DNA of 64,000 bases, taken from NCBI RefSeq assembly GCF_002557795.1, contig NZ_CP023777.1, forward strand, positions 124,001 through 188,000, read 5' to 3'. The stretch comes from Chitinophaga caeni. GTDB lineage: Bacteria > Bacteroidota > Bacteroidia > Chitinophagales > Chitinophagaceae. The notes beneath the pieces were generated by a model, which worked only from the letters and a program-made list of their open reading frames with translations, was not told the origin of the DNA and searched no databases. Shown one piece after another: positions 55,071 through 64,000 of the stretch; positions within the stretch are counted from its first letter, which is position 1; every line of letters begins with the position of its first letter. A program made the translations under genes and the position numbers.

Positions 55071-56873
55071 TTACCAACCAAAGATCTGCTCTAGCTGTGG
55101 ATTTAAAACTGTTTCAGAAAGCGGAACCGGCCTGTAATAATATTTCGGCGCTTCGAAGTTCCTAGGGTTATCGCGGTAACGGGTAAAAGAAATATGTCCG
55201 GAGGTATTGCCATCCAAGTAAAAGTTATTATCCTTACCGCTGGCATCTTTCAAATAATACCGCGCCAGGTTTTGTTTCAAATCTGCCGGCAAACCGTTCA
55301 ACACGGCCGTGTCATTTGGATTCGCTAAAATGGCTATATCTTCTACACCATCTCCCGTCATATCCATTGCGCCTAAACCGGGAACATACATACCTTGTTG
55401 CGCTGCTACCAAGCAAGATTCAGCAGCCCAACGATTGATATCCAACAAACGAAGTCCCTCGCAAGCCAGCTCCACGCGGCGCTCCCTCCTAATTTCCAAC
55501 AATACTCCCTTATTAGATCCGCTGACCGTTGAATACCTGGTTGCTAAATACGAATCCGGGTTTGCATTGGCTGCGGCCAAATCGAGGTTCGGCATTTGCA
55601 CGCGATCACGGAGTTTTTTAATGGACAAATCAATATCCGATTGACTCAATGAACCTAGTTCGGCTTTTGCTTCCGCGAAGTTCAACAACACTTCTGCCAA
55701 TCGATAAATGGGTAAACTGTTATAATTGGCATTCCAACCTTGGCGCAACTCCGGATCACGCGGGTAGAATTTCAATTGGTCGTATCCTCCTAAATTTGGT
55801 TTTGAAATGTAATATTTATCATCGTTTGTAGGGGAATAACCGGGATAAGCAACGGTTTCGGCTAACCTAGGATCACGGTTTTCAAAAACCTGTATGAAAT
55901 TTTCCTGGTGATATCCCGGCTGCGAAGTAAAAGGAGTACCATCTTTCATCAGGTAAGTTTCCACCAGGCTGTTACTTAATGACCAGGTCCATCCGAGCAC
56001 CGTATGCGAGTTATTGCCGATGCCTAGATCCCTTTGACAGTCATACCATTGAATAATTTCCGGATTATTGGCTAGCGCGGTGCTTATAAACAAATCCCTA
56101 TAATCTTTAGCGCCATTCCCGGTATTATAAATTTGGAAATCGGTATTTGCCATCAATGTCTCGGAAGCAGTGACGCAGGCCTCCAAGAATTGATTCGCGG
56201 AAGCCGTCAGACCTAGCTCGGGATGGTATTTCCTGAAGGTCCCTTCATATAAGGAAAAGCGGCTCAGCAGTGCCAGGGCTGTCCATTTGGTCACCCTCGT
56301 TTTGTTGCCTTGCGCCGGTTTAATATTTTCCACGGCGAAATTCAAATCTGCTAAAATGGAATCTGCCACGATAGCCCTGGGGCTTCTTGGAGCGTACAAT
56401 GCGGTATCCGTATTTTTCAATACGTTCGAATACCAAGGAACATCGGAGTAACGCGCCAGTTTGCTAAAGTAGAACCGGGCCCTGAAATATCGCGCGATGC
56501 CGATGTAATGGTTTATCTCGGCAGGATCGCCGCTTGCTTTGTACACATTATCGAGTAAGAAATTATACTTCCGGAGATTACTCCAATCATTCCAACCGCT
56601 GCTACCGACCGTATTGGCATCTAAGCCTCCCTCCATCAACAGGTCTAATTCACCAGCTCCGCTGTATGACGAGATATTGTCGCTATTCAGATCTTCGTAA
56701 TTGTAATCTGCGCCGTAAAATGTATTAGAATACGTTTCTAAATCCTTGGTTGTTTTAAAAAATACTTCGGGAGAAATTTCAGTTTCCGGGTTTCTCTGTA
56801 AGAAATCCTTCTCACAGGAACCGAGAAAAACAACACCGGTCAATAAGAATATATAGTAAATAGTTTTTTTCAT
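55071..56873 (-). CDS. SusD/RagB-family lipoprotein
   Basis: 600 aa, classic SusD: lipoprotein Cys in GVVFLGSCEKDFLQRNPETEISPEVFF, RYFRARFYFSKLARYSDVPWY, and PIYRLAEVLLNFAEAKAELG and IRRERRVELACEGLRLLDINRW near the C-terminal part. It captures ligand at the surface for the SusC channel encoded 11 bp upstream. Followed by the phosphoesterase gene. Confidence 0.94.
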   Translation of the reverse strand: MKKTIYYIFLLTGVVFLGSCEKDFLQRNPETEISPEVFFKTTKDLETYSNTFYGADYNYEDLNSDNISSYSGAGELDLLMEGGLDANTVGSSGWNDWSNLRKYNFLLDNVYKASGDPAEINHYIGIARYFRARFYFSKLARYSDVPWYSNVLKNTDTALYAPRSPRAIVADSILADLNFAVENIKPAQGNKTRVTKWTALALLSRFSLYEGTFRKYHPELGLTASANQFLEACVTASETLMANTDFQIYNTGNGAKDYRDLFISTALANNPEIIQWYDCQRDLGIGNNSHTVLGWTWSLSNSLVETYLMKDGTPFTSQPGYHQENFIQVFENRDPRLAETVAYPGYSPTNDDKYYISKPNLGGYDQLKFYPRDPELRQGWNANYNSLPIYRLAEVLLNFAEAKAELGSLSQSDIDLSIKKLRDRVQMPNLDLAAANANPDSYLATRYSTVSGSNKGVLLEIRRERRVELACEGLRLLDINRWAAESCLVAAQQGMYVPGLGAMDMTGDGVEDIAILANPNDTAVLNGLPADLKQNLARYYLKDASGKDNNFYLDGNTSGHISFTRYRDNPRNFEAPKYYYRPVPLSETVLNPQLEQIFGW

Positions 56874-56883
56874 GATGTTCGGT

Positions 56884-59800
56884 TTAGAAGTTCAAGTTCA
56901 AGCCCGCGGAATATGTTTTTTGGAAAGGATAAACGCTTCCGCCCAAGCCTTCGGGATCCAGATCCGCTTTCAAGTGATCAACTGTAAACACGTTTTCAGC
57001 GCTGAAATACACCCTTAACCTGGCAAGTTTCATTTTATCCGTTGTTGTTTTAGGTAAGGTATATCCAACTGTTAAGTTCTTCAGCCTGAAATAGGACGCA
57101 TTTTGCAAATAGCGTGTTTGTGGAGCACCCAGTTCCGTAGCATCTTCCGCGATATAAGATTTTACCCTCGGGAAGTAAGCGTTCGGTGTTTCCGGTGTCC
57201 AGTGATCTAAGTTCTGCACTTGCACGTTGGCCCAAGGTTGAGCGTAAATTCCCCAGAAATAGTGATTGCTCGCATTCGGATACCAATCCCTTTTACCGAT
57301 TCCTTGCCCGTATAACCTCAAGTCAAAATTTTTAAAGCTGGCATTCAGGTCGATGCTATATGGATAGCGGATGGAATTATTACCGATAATTTTCCTATCC
57401 CCGTGATCATCCAAAGTATTTTTTCCGTAGCTGATTTCATCATCATTATCCAGGTCCTTGAACTTCAAATCCCCCACGTACCATTTATACCCCTGATCAT
57501 CAGACCCAACTTTAGTTTGATCGGGATGATCTTTCAATTCATCTTCATTTTGAAAGAATCCTTCCGTTACCAATCCCCATATTTCACCTAGTTCCTGGTC
57601 TTTATAGTAATCGTTCAAATTTCCCGTAGGATTATCGTACTTCGTTATAAAAGTCCGGCTGTCGGCCAAGGCAACTTTTACACTGTAACTAAACGGATCT
57701 TTCCCGAGGTTAAATTGATCGCGCCAAATGATGCTTAACTCCATACCGCGGGTTTTCAAATCGGCGGCGTTGGTTTTTGGTGAAGCTGCGCCGTATACGG
57801 CAGGTAATGTTTTTCCTTTCACGAACATCCCTTCCGTAAAGCGGGTATAACGGTCGAAGCTGATTCCCAGTCTTTCTTCCAGGAATGATAAGTCAATACC
57901 ACCGTTGATCGTGCGAACTTTTTGCCAGGTATAATCAGCCGTAACAGGAGCCGGCGTATAAACACCGACAGGTCTGTTTCCATCCAAAATAACGCCGATT
58001 TGCGAAGCGTTCATCGTTTCAAAATAGCCGTAAGGACTGAATGTTTGATCGCCCAAGGCTCCGTATGAGCCGCGAACTTTCAACAAGTCCATCTTCAGCG
58101 CTTTTGCAATAGGCTCAAAGAAGTTTTCGCGGGACAATACCCAGGCTGCGGAGGCAGAAGGGAAAGTTCCCCAACGATTATATTCCGGAAATCTTGAAGA
58201 TCCATCGCGGCGACCGTTAACTTCTAATAAATACTTGTCATCATAAGCATAAGATGCCCGGAAGAAAACACCTCTTACAGCCCAATCGGTAAAGCCTTCG
58301 CCCACGGTTGAAGTACCTGTTGCCAACTGCACGGTAGGGTAATTGGGGCTAATCAAGTTCGTACGGTTGCCGGAAAGTTGGTCGTAGATATATTCTTCCT
58401 GGTTAAACCCTAATACCGCGCTCAAATCATGTTTACCGAACTGCTTGTGGAAATCCGTGTAAATGTTATAAACATTATACTTTAAAGCTGCGGAATTAAA
58501 ATAAGCATTAGCCTGGTTGCCGCTCGTATACTGTAAAGGTTGATCCGGTCCGGTACGGTATGATACGGGTAATATATACGATTTGCCGGTGCTGTTTTCC
58601 CTGCGGAAAGTAGCGTCCGCTTTCAAATTCCAGACATTTTTAACCAAGCCCAGTTCCCCGTTGAAACTTCCCAGGAAAGTATTGGAAGCCGTATTATTTC
58701 TGCCGCCCGATTGTAATGTTCCCAATAATGCAGCGCCGTCTTTTGTCCAGGTACCATCCGGGTTTCTAGGAACTGACAAAGAAGGCGTACGGTTGGAATT
58801 ATGGAAAAACAGGTAATCCATCGCGGTAGAAGGCGCTTCGTATTCGAAGTTCGTGTAAGTAATATTCGTACCTACTTTCAAACGATCATTAAAAGTATAG
58901 GTGGCTTTTGTTCTCAAGTTGTACCTGTTCAGGATATCGGGATTATAACGCAGCATCCCGTCCTGGCGGTAATATTCGCCGGAGATGTAATAATTCAATT
59001 TATCATCGCCCCTGGCAATGCTGAAATTACCATTAAAGGCAGGCGCAGAATTATTATATACTTCGTGCAGCCAGTCTGTGGAACCGTAATACGCCCAAGC
59101 ATTCGGATTGGTTGGATCAACGATAACGGCAGGTAATGAAGGATCATTTGAACGTTGTTCTGCATAAGCCCTAACGGCATCCGGGTATAAATTGTACAAC
59201 GGCGTGGCAGCATCGTGTTTCATTTGCATGGTCACCAAGGGATCAGTCACCACATCGGGAACTTTACCCAGTGTACGAACGGCATAATTAGCATTTACGG
59301 AAACAGACATATGTCCGTCCTTGGCCGTTTTCGTTGTTATCAACACCACACCGAAAGCAGCCCTGGCACCGTAAATAGCAGCAGAAGCCGCATCTTTTAA
59401 CACGGTAACGTTCTCGATATCGGCAGGGTTTAACCTGGATACTTCCTGCGTAGAAAACGGTACGTTATCGACAAGGATAAAAGGTTCCCCACCGGACAAC
59501 GAAGTGTAGCCCCTCAAGTTGAAAGAAGGAGCAGAAGAAGGACGACCGTTATCGATGCCGATATTCAAGTTGGGGATTAAGCCCTGTAAACCCATACCGA
59601 CGTTCGTAATTGGCCTATTCTCCAATGCCTTACCCGAAATATTGTCAACCGCCCCACTGAGGTTTGCACGCTTTTGCGTTCCGTAACCGACCACGACCAC
59701 TTCATTCAAGCCACTGGAATTAGCCGTCAGCACCACGTTGAAATTGCGGGTGCCTTTCAACGAAAGTTCTTTCGTTTCGTAACCGATATAACTGAAAACG

Positions 59801-60318
59801 AGCACGGCATTTTCAGGGACTTCCATCTCGTATTCACCGCGTTCGTTGGTGGTTACACCTTTAGAAGTGCCCATAACTTTCACGGTAACACCGATGAGGG
59901 GGGTCCCCTCAGCATCTTTAACAACACCCCTGACCTGGACGGTTTTCACTTGTTCCCCAGCCCTGAGAATAACGATCAGGTTATTCGGCATGATCCGGTA
60001 GGTGAGCTTGGTACCATCAAAAGCGGTAGTCAGTATATCCGGGATGGCAGCATTGTCCATCTTGATGCTAATCCTTTTATCGGGAATAGCATCATTTTTA
60101 TATAAGATCGTATAATCGCTTTTTTTGCCAATTGCATTCAGCAATTTACTGATGTGGATATTATTGTAATCCACGCTCATTCTTTCTTGCGAATACCCAT
60201 GTGCGCTCAATTGTAAAAATCCGGCACAAAGTAGAATAGCTGTTAGTTTCATACGCATCATGAGTTTCCTCACCTTCCTTTTCGGAATATTTGAGGGCCA
60301 CCAATAGCATTTTTTCAT
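56884..60318 (-). CDS. SusC/RagA TonB-linked transporter with STN domain
   Basis: 1144 aa. After a long basic leader and signal (MKLTAILLCAGFLQLSAHGYSQ) comes an STN secretin/TonB N-terminal domain (about 48-118, ISKLLNAIGKKSDYTILYKN), the signalling module that talks to a FecR-type anti-sigma. Then a CarboxypepD_reg-like domain (RGVVKDAEGTPLIGVTVKVMG), plug (VVVGYGTQKRANLSGAVDNI; IENVTVLKDAASAAIYGARA) and barrel ending SAGLNLNF. The FecR and ECF sigma genes lie directly upstream, so ligand binding should induce this operon. Confidence 0.93.
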   Translation of the reverse strand: MKKCYWWPSNIPKRKVRKLMMRMKLTAILLCAGFLQLSAHGYSQERMSVDYNNIHISKLLNAIGKKSDYTILYKNDAIPDKRISIKMDNAAIPDILTTAFDGTKLTYRIMPNNLIVILRAGEQVKTVQVRGVVKDAEGTPLIGVTVKVMGTSKGVTTNERGEYEMEVPENAVLVFSYIGYETKELSLKGTRNFNVVLTANSSGLNEVVVVGYGTQKRANLSGAVDNISGKALENRPITNVGMGLQGLIPNLNIGIDNGRPSSAPSFNLRGYTSLSGGEPFILVDNVPFSTQEVSRLNPADIENVTVLKDAASAAIYGARAAFGVVLITTKTAKDGHMSVSVNANYAVRTLGKVPDVVTDPLVTMQMKHDAATPLYNLYPDAVRAYAEQRSNDPSLPAVIVDPTNPNAWAYYGSTDWLHEVYNNSAPAFNGNFSIARGDDKLNYYISGEYYRQDGMLRYNPDILNRYNLRTKATYTFNDRLKVGTNITYTNFEYEAPSTAMDYLFFHNSNRTPSLSVPRNPDGTWTKDGAALLGTLQSGGRNNTASNTFLGSFNGELGLVKNVWNLKADATFRRENSTGKSYILPVSYRTGPDQPLQYTSGNQANAYFNSAALKYNVYNIYTDFHKQFGKHDLSAVLGFNQEEYIYDQLSGNRTNLISPNYPTVQLATGTSTVGEGFTDWAVRGVFFRASYAYDDKYLLEVNGRRDGSSRFPEYNRWGTFPSASAAWVLSRENFFEPIAKALKMDLLKVRGSYGALGDQTFSPYGYFETMNASQIGVILDGNRPVGVYTPAPVTADYTWQKVRTINGGIDLSFLEERLGISFDRYTRFTEGMFVKGKTLPAVYGAASPKTNAADLKTRGMELSIIWRDQFNLGKDPFSYSVKVALADSRTFITKYDNPTGNLNDYYKDQELGEIWGLVTEGFFQNEDELKDHPDQTKVGSDDQGYKWYVGDLKFKDLDNDDEISYGKNTLDDHGDRKIIGNNSIRYPYSIDLNASFKNFDLRLYGQGIGKRDWYPNASNHYFWGIYAQPWANVQVQNLDHWTPETPNAYFPRVKSYIAEDATELGAPQTRYLQNASYFRLKNLTVGYTLPKTTTDKMKLARLRVYFSAENVFTVDHLKADLDPEGLGGSVYPFQKTYSAGLNLNF

Positions 60319-60508
60319 AATTTTGTTTGAGTTTGGTTAAATAATAGGCCATTACCTGATCTGACCGGATCGGTTTAGTTTAATTAGCCATTCCAAGGGA
60401 AATGTTGCCGCATTTCCCTTTTTAATTCTTTTCCAGTTTAATTTGTATTAAGATTTTTTATCCTTCATAGATTTACGGGGATTTAAATGTGAATAAACCT
60501 GAGCTGTT

Positions 60509-61594
60509 TTACCATATGGTAATTGTTTTGTTCGATTCGTCTAATTTATATTGAAACCCAACCGTAAGTTGTAATGCATCCAGGATTTCCCGTATGTTTT
60601 GTTTTTTGAACACGCCGGTTACGGTTTCTTCCGAGTACCGGGTATTTTTAAATATGATAGTAACATTATACCACCTTTCAATATCATGTGCTAATTCAGA
60701 TAGTGTAATTTGATCGAATTCAAACCGATCATCCATCCAGTCGGTTTTTATCGGCAAGCTATCACCTGCTCCGGATGCAGGGGAGTAAGATGAGGGCACA
60801 ATGGAGAAGTTAGCTGACAATGCAGTTTGTTCTGCCCGTTTTTCGTGGATGATATCAGCCTTGTTAATAACTAATTTTTGTAATGGTTGTAAAATAACTT
60901 CCTGCTTTTTATTGGTTTTAGCATCGGTAAAGTCGACCGCTATTTTGCCACTGATCAAAGTGGCCTCTACCCGGGCATCTTCATCGTAAGCCTTCACATT
61001 GAAGGTAGTACCTAATACCTTGATATTTAATTGGCCAGAACGCACAATAAAGGGGTGTTCCGGATCATGCTTAACATCAAAAAAAGCTTCCCCGGTCAAG
61101 CTTACTACCCTATCGCCTTTTAAAAACTTATCGGCATCATATAACAATCTGCTACAAGCATTCAAGATAACGGTGCTACCATCCGGCAATGTCAATGAAG
61201 TTTTAGAACCATTCTTCGTTACGACTTCGTTTGCGTAACTACGCACGGCCTTATTCGGCCAAAATACAAAGGCAGCAACCGTTGCTATTACAGCCAAACA
61301 AGCAGCCGCGGCGTATATCCACCTGTACCTGTTCGTGGCTACCCCGGGTTGCGGCGGCTGTTCTTTTAACCATTGAGACAACTGCCCCATCCCGCGGAGT
61401 TTCAACGCTTCCGCCTCATCAAAACTAAAATTCCCATTATCATGCACACTTTCAACATCTTCCAAAATATTAAAGGCATAGCCGAGTTCGGGATCTTCCT
61501 CCAGCATACGGGCCAGTTCTTCCAGTTCAGCAACTGTAGCTTCCCCGGAAATTTTCCGGGACATAAGAATGTAAACCTTATTTCGATCAATCAT
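60509..61594 (-). CDS. FecR-family anti-sigma factor
   Basis: 361 aa. Cytoplasmic anti-sigma part (1-85), one membrane helix about 89-111 (IYAAAACLAVIATVAAFVFWP), the periplasmic FecR domain (about 115-220, VTKNGSKTSLTLPDGSTVILN; GEAFFDVKHDPEHPFIVRSG) and a C-terminal DUF4974/STN-like region (ITLSELAHDIERWYNVTIIFKN). It relays the state of the STN-containing SusC to the ECF sigma factor encoded divergently, 169 bp away. Confidence 0.93.
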   Translation of the reverse strand: MIDRNKVYILMSRKISGEATVAELEELARMLEEDPELGYAFNILEDVESVHDNGNFSFDEAEALKLRGMGQLSQWLKEQPPQPGVATNRYRWIYAAAACLAVIATVAAFVFWPNKAVRSYANEVVTKNGSKTSLTLPDGSTVILNACSRLLYDADKFLKGDRVVSLTGEAFFDVKHDPEHPFIVRSGQLNIKVLGTTFNVKAYDEDARVEATLISGKIAVDFTDAKTNKKQEVILQPLQKLVINKADIIHEKRAEQTALSANFSIVPSSYSPASGAGDSLPIKTDWMDDRFEFDQITLSELAHDIERWYNVTIIFKNTRYSEETVTGVFKKQNIREILDALQLTVGFQYKLDESNKTITIW

Positions 61595-61763
61595 TGAAAA
61601 ATAACTTCCGTTATAATAGTAAGTCGTAGAAAATTCAAAATACCCCCAAAACTTTGAAAAAATATTTTGAAGAATGTTAGATCAATTATTTTGTTAACTT
61701 TAGCTTAATCTACGTTATTTAAATTGCAACCATTATCTTTCGTGACAAGGAATATATCTAGGA

Positions 61764-62336
61764 ATGATTCAACGAAAAATTAACGAGTTATTTGTTGATA
61801 TGGCAACAAACAATGACGAAGAGTCTTTTAGGCTCCTGTATGATCATTGTTTTGTACGCGTTCTTAGGTTTTCATATAGCCTTACCAGGTCGCGGGAAGT
61901 GGCCGAAGAGATTACGAATGACGTGTTTTTACACTGCTGGCAAAAGCGCGCCTCCCTGCAACATATCCGTAACCCGGAAGTGTACCTGTTCGTTGTTGCC
62001 AGGAATAAAGCTATCGATTTCAGGAGGAAACAAGCGAATTTTCACCATGTAGATTTATTGGAGGATATACATGTTGAGATCGCGTTGGAAAGCAACCCGG
62101 AAGAAATGATGATATCAGCCGAAATGGTGCGTAGATTGGAGCTGAGCATCGAGCAGCTCCCGCCCAAATGCAAAATGATTTACCTGCTCATAAAGCAATA
62201 CGGCCTTAAATACCAAGAAGTAGCTAACATCTTGAACCTTTCTATCAAGACGGTGGAAAACCAGTTATCAATCGCGGTTAAGAGATTAACAACAGCCGTG
62301 AAGTTCAGCTTCGAAAAAGAAGAGCATCATAAATAA
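61764..62336 (+). CDS. ECF sigma factor (FecI-like, Bacteroidota type)
   Basis: 190 aa. Region 2 at about 20-85 (FRLLYDHCFVRVLRFSYSLTRSREVAEEITNDVFLHCW) in pieces, region 4 helix-turn-helix at about 130-180 (LPPKCKMIYLLIKQYGLKYQEVANILNLSIKTVENQLS). It should drive the STN-SusC operon once released by the FecR protein. The inner ATG at 61800 is an alternative start. Unusual only in being divergent from FecR instead of directly upstream. Confidence 0.92.
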   Translation: MIQRKINELFVDMATNNDEESFRLLYDHCFVRVLRFSYSLTRSREVAEEITNDVFLHCWQKRASLQHIRNPEVYLFVVARNKAIDFRRKQANFHHVDLLEDIHVEIALESNPEEMMISAEMVRRLELSIEQLPPKCKMIYLLIKQYGLKYQEVANILNLSIKTVENQLSIAVKRLTTAVKFSFEKEEHHK

Positions 62337-62455
62337 AATAATACGCAGCTAAAGTCTGATGCTTTTTTCAAACTACATAATATTATTTTAATAAAAATAA
62401 CTGCACTCTGAATAATTGATATAAAAATTAAGAAGGGGCTTTTATATATACTTCA

Positions 62456-63088
62456 TCAGAACAGACCGTACAGTTCCGCATCTACTTTAGAAATGATTTC
62501 GCCCAAGTCAGCTTCGTTGTCGGGGAATTTATTTTGATCTACATCGATAATTAACAAAGGACCTTCCGTATATTTTTCGATCCAGTTGTTGTAATACTCG
62601 TTCAGGCGTTTTAGATAATCGAGACGGATATTTTCTTCGTATTCCCTACCGCGTTTTTGGATTTGGGCAACCAAGGTCGGAACGGATGCTTGTAAATAAA
62701 TCAACAAATCCGGTGGTTTTACCAATGACTTTAGGGTTGTAAAGAAGTTAAAATAATTATCGAAATCCCTTTTTGTCATCAAGCCCATCTCGTATAAGTT
62801 AGGCGCGAAGATATGGGCATCCTCATACACGGTACGATCCTGGATAATGGTTTCTTTCCCATTGGCAATTTCTACCAATTGCTTGATACGGCTGTGTAAA
62901 AAATATATCTGCAAATTAAAAGACCAGCGTGGCATATCCTCGTAGAAGTCATTGAGGTAAGGGTTGTGTTCAACATCTTCAAAATGGGCTGTCCATTTGT
63001 AGTGTTTAGCCAACATTTCAGTAAGTGTGGTTTTTCCTGCGCCGATATTCCCGGCTACCGCGATATGCTTGATCTTATTCTTTGCCAT
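62456..63088 (-). CDS. Deoxynucleoside kinase
   Basis: 210 aa. P-loop GNIGAGKTTL (13-22), the ERS-type motif as QDRTVYEDAHIFA, and the lid Arg-rich stretch QKRGREYE. It phosphorylates deoxynucleosides (deoxyadenosine or deoxyguanosine kinase type) for nucleotide salvage. FEDVEHNPYL carries the acidic residue that activates the 5'-hydroxyl. Located 119 bp upstream of trpS on the same strand, with a hairpin between, so likely a separate transcript. Confidence 0.9.
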   Translation of the reverse strand: MAKNKIKHIAVAGNIGAGKTTLTEMLAKHYKWTAHFEDVEHNPYLNDFYEDMPRWSFNLQIYFLHSRIKQLVEIANGKETIIQDRTVYEDAHIFAPNLYEMGLMTKRDFDNYFNFFTTLKSLVKPPDLLIYLQASVPTLVAQIQKRGREYEENIRLDYLKRLNEYYNNWIEKYTEGPLLIIDVDQNKFPDNEADLGEIISKVDAELYGLF

Positions 63089-63121
63089 GCCCGTGGGGAA
63101 GGTTGTTTCGTTATATATAAA

Positions 63122-63165
63122 AAAGGCAGCTTTATGTTGATGTTATAAAACATCTTACATAAAGC
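63122..63165 (-). terminator. trpS terminator
   Basis: A long interrupted hairpin (GCTTTATGT at 63129-63137 with ACATAAAGC at 63157-63165, and an inner GATGTT/AACATC stem) is followed on the minus strand by a run of T. Confidence 0.75.
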
Positions 63166-63207
63166 CAGCCGTATGAAATTAATAAATTTTTGTTGGTAAC
63201 AAAACTG

Positions 63208-64000
63208 CTAATAATAATGTATACCGATTAGCTTCCTAGCCTCGCCCAAAGTTTTGGCAGCGCTTTCCCTTGCTTTCTCCGCACCTTGCTTCAAAATCTT
63301 TTGCAGGTAAGCGGTATCTTCCTGGATACTTTTCGCTTTCTCGCGGATAGGCGCGATAAATTTTACCATATCTTCACCGAGTTGCTTTTTCATATCCCCG
63401 TAACGGATCGTGCATTCGTTATACGCCTTCTCATACCCTGTTACGACATCCGGGGCAGAAACCAGTTTCATCAATGCAAACAGGTTTTCGATAATTTCAG
63501 GTTTCTGGCTGTTCATTTCCGTTGGTCCGGCATCAGATTTTGCTTTCAGGATTTTTTTGCGGATCAGGTCATCATCATCTGCCAGGTACAAAGTAGCCAT
63601 CTGGTTTTCGCTCTTACTCATCTTGCCGGTGCCGTCGAGGCTCGGGATTTTCACCAGTTGACTCCCGTAAGTAAAGGCTTGCGGTTCGGGAAACAGTTCA
63701 CCGTAACGGTTATTGAAACGCTGCGCGAAATTACGGCTCATCTCCAGGTGCTGCTCCTGGTCTTTCCCGACCGGAACTTTCACGGCCTTGTGGATTAAAA
63801 TATCCGCCGACATCAGCACTGGATAAGTTAACAATCCCGCGTTAACATTTTCCGGGTTTTGCCTTACTTTATCTTTAAAGGTAGGTACTTTCTCCAGTTC
63901 ACCTTTGTATGCCAACATGTTCAAAAGGAGGTATAATTCGGCTATTTCCGGGATATCACTTTGCGCGTACAAGGTAACTTTTTCAGGATCTAACCCGGAG
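63208..64000 (-). CDS. trpS: Tryptophan-tRNA ligase, 5' end outside the window
   Basis: Class I aminoacyl-tRNA synthetase that charges tRNA-Trp. The visible 264 codons cover most of the catalytic domain and the C-terminal helical domain: DPEKVTLYAQSDIPE continues to the window edge, VPVGKDQEQHLEMSRNFAQRF, and the KMSKS loop GKMSKSENQ. The frame is open past 64000, so the N-terminal third, including the HIGH motif, lies beyond the edge; the gene is not truncated biologically as far as can be seen. Confidence 0.95.
   Translation of the reverse strand, partial: SGLDPEKVTLYAQSDIPEIAELYLLLNMLAYKGELEKVPTFKDKVRQNPENVNAGLLTYPVLMSADILIHKAVKVPVGKDQEQHLEMSRNFAQRFNNRYGELFPEPQAFTYGSQLVKIPSLDGTGKMSKSENQMATLYLADDDDLIRKKILKAKSDAGPTEMNSQKPEIIENLFALMKLVSAPDVVTGYEKAYNECTIRYGDMKKQLGEDMVKFIAPIREKAKSIQEDTAYLQKILKQGAEKARESAAKTLGEARKLIGIHYY

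Noticed and set aside
1..64000. tRNA or rRNA genes
   Set aside because: I looked for cloverleaf-type segments in the gaps and saw none convincing; a covariance-model scan would settle it.

Overview
The window looks like chromosome from a Bacteroidota bacterium of the Chitinophagaceae type (Chitinophaga-like). The evidence is two SusC/SusD outer-membrane uptake pairs, one with an N-terminal STN domain and a FecI/FecR-type sigma/anti-sigma pair; a dialkylresorcinol/flexirubin-type gene set; DUF2807, DUF3467 and DUF1735 proteins; the ligase-associated helicase/PdeM repair pair; and promoters of the TAnnTTTG (-7) type. I see no rRNA, tRNA, CRISPR array, phage or intact transposase gene.

Layout. 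1-7.3 kb: an RsmB-like rRNA methyltransferase, an ECF sigma/anti-sigma pair, the 2-oxoglutarate dehydrogenase genes sucA-sucB, and rpsT. 7.3-10 kb: an intergenic array of palindromic repeats with 21-bp period, an M14 carboxypeptidase and a MITE-like repeat. 10-18.6 kb: a nine-gene minus-strand operon (darA, darB, a small unknown, a BtrH-like protein, ABC ATPase, ABC permease, ACP, ketosynthase, chain-length-factor-like ketosynthase). It would make and handle the alkylresorcinol half of a flexirubin-type pigment or a free dialkylresorcinol. 18.6-31.5 kb: a DUF2807 lipoprotein, guaA, a PBP1-fold lipoprotein, TauE/SafE and NCS2 transporters, the Lhr-like helicase plus PdeM nuclease, a perfect 34-bp palindrome and a bilobal aspartyl protease with a PDZ domain. 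31.5-32.6 kb: a gene-poor stretch with nested inverted repeats.

32.6-39.2 kb holds what I regard as the most interesting system: a self-cleavable S24/XRE (LexA-like) repressor and, 1.6 kb away, a Y-family polymerase followed by a DnaE2-like polymerase. The repressor promoter and the polymerase promoter share the dyad TRCTAA-N5-TTAGYA. This predicts a LexA-independent SOS mutagenesis regulon with its own operator. 39-43 kb: aspartate kinase, an Ldh-family dehydrogenase, DUF3467, a second full MITE-like copy and a small lipoprotein.

43-62.4 kb is an uptake region. One SusC/SusD_2/DUF1735 lipoprotein operon has no enzyme. A second locus has a divergent ECF sigma/FecR pair, then SusC (with STN), SusD, a secreted metallophosphoesterase fused to a PQQ-type propeller, a beta-barrel protein and a helix-hairpin-helix barrel protein. 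62.4-64 kb: a deoxynucleoside kinase and trpS, which runs off the right edge. All family assignments are from reading the translated sequence; no database search was run.
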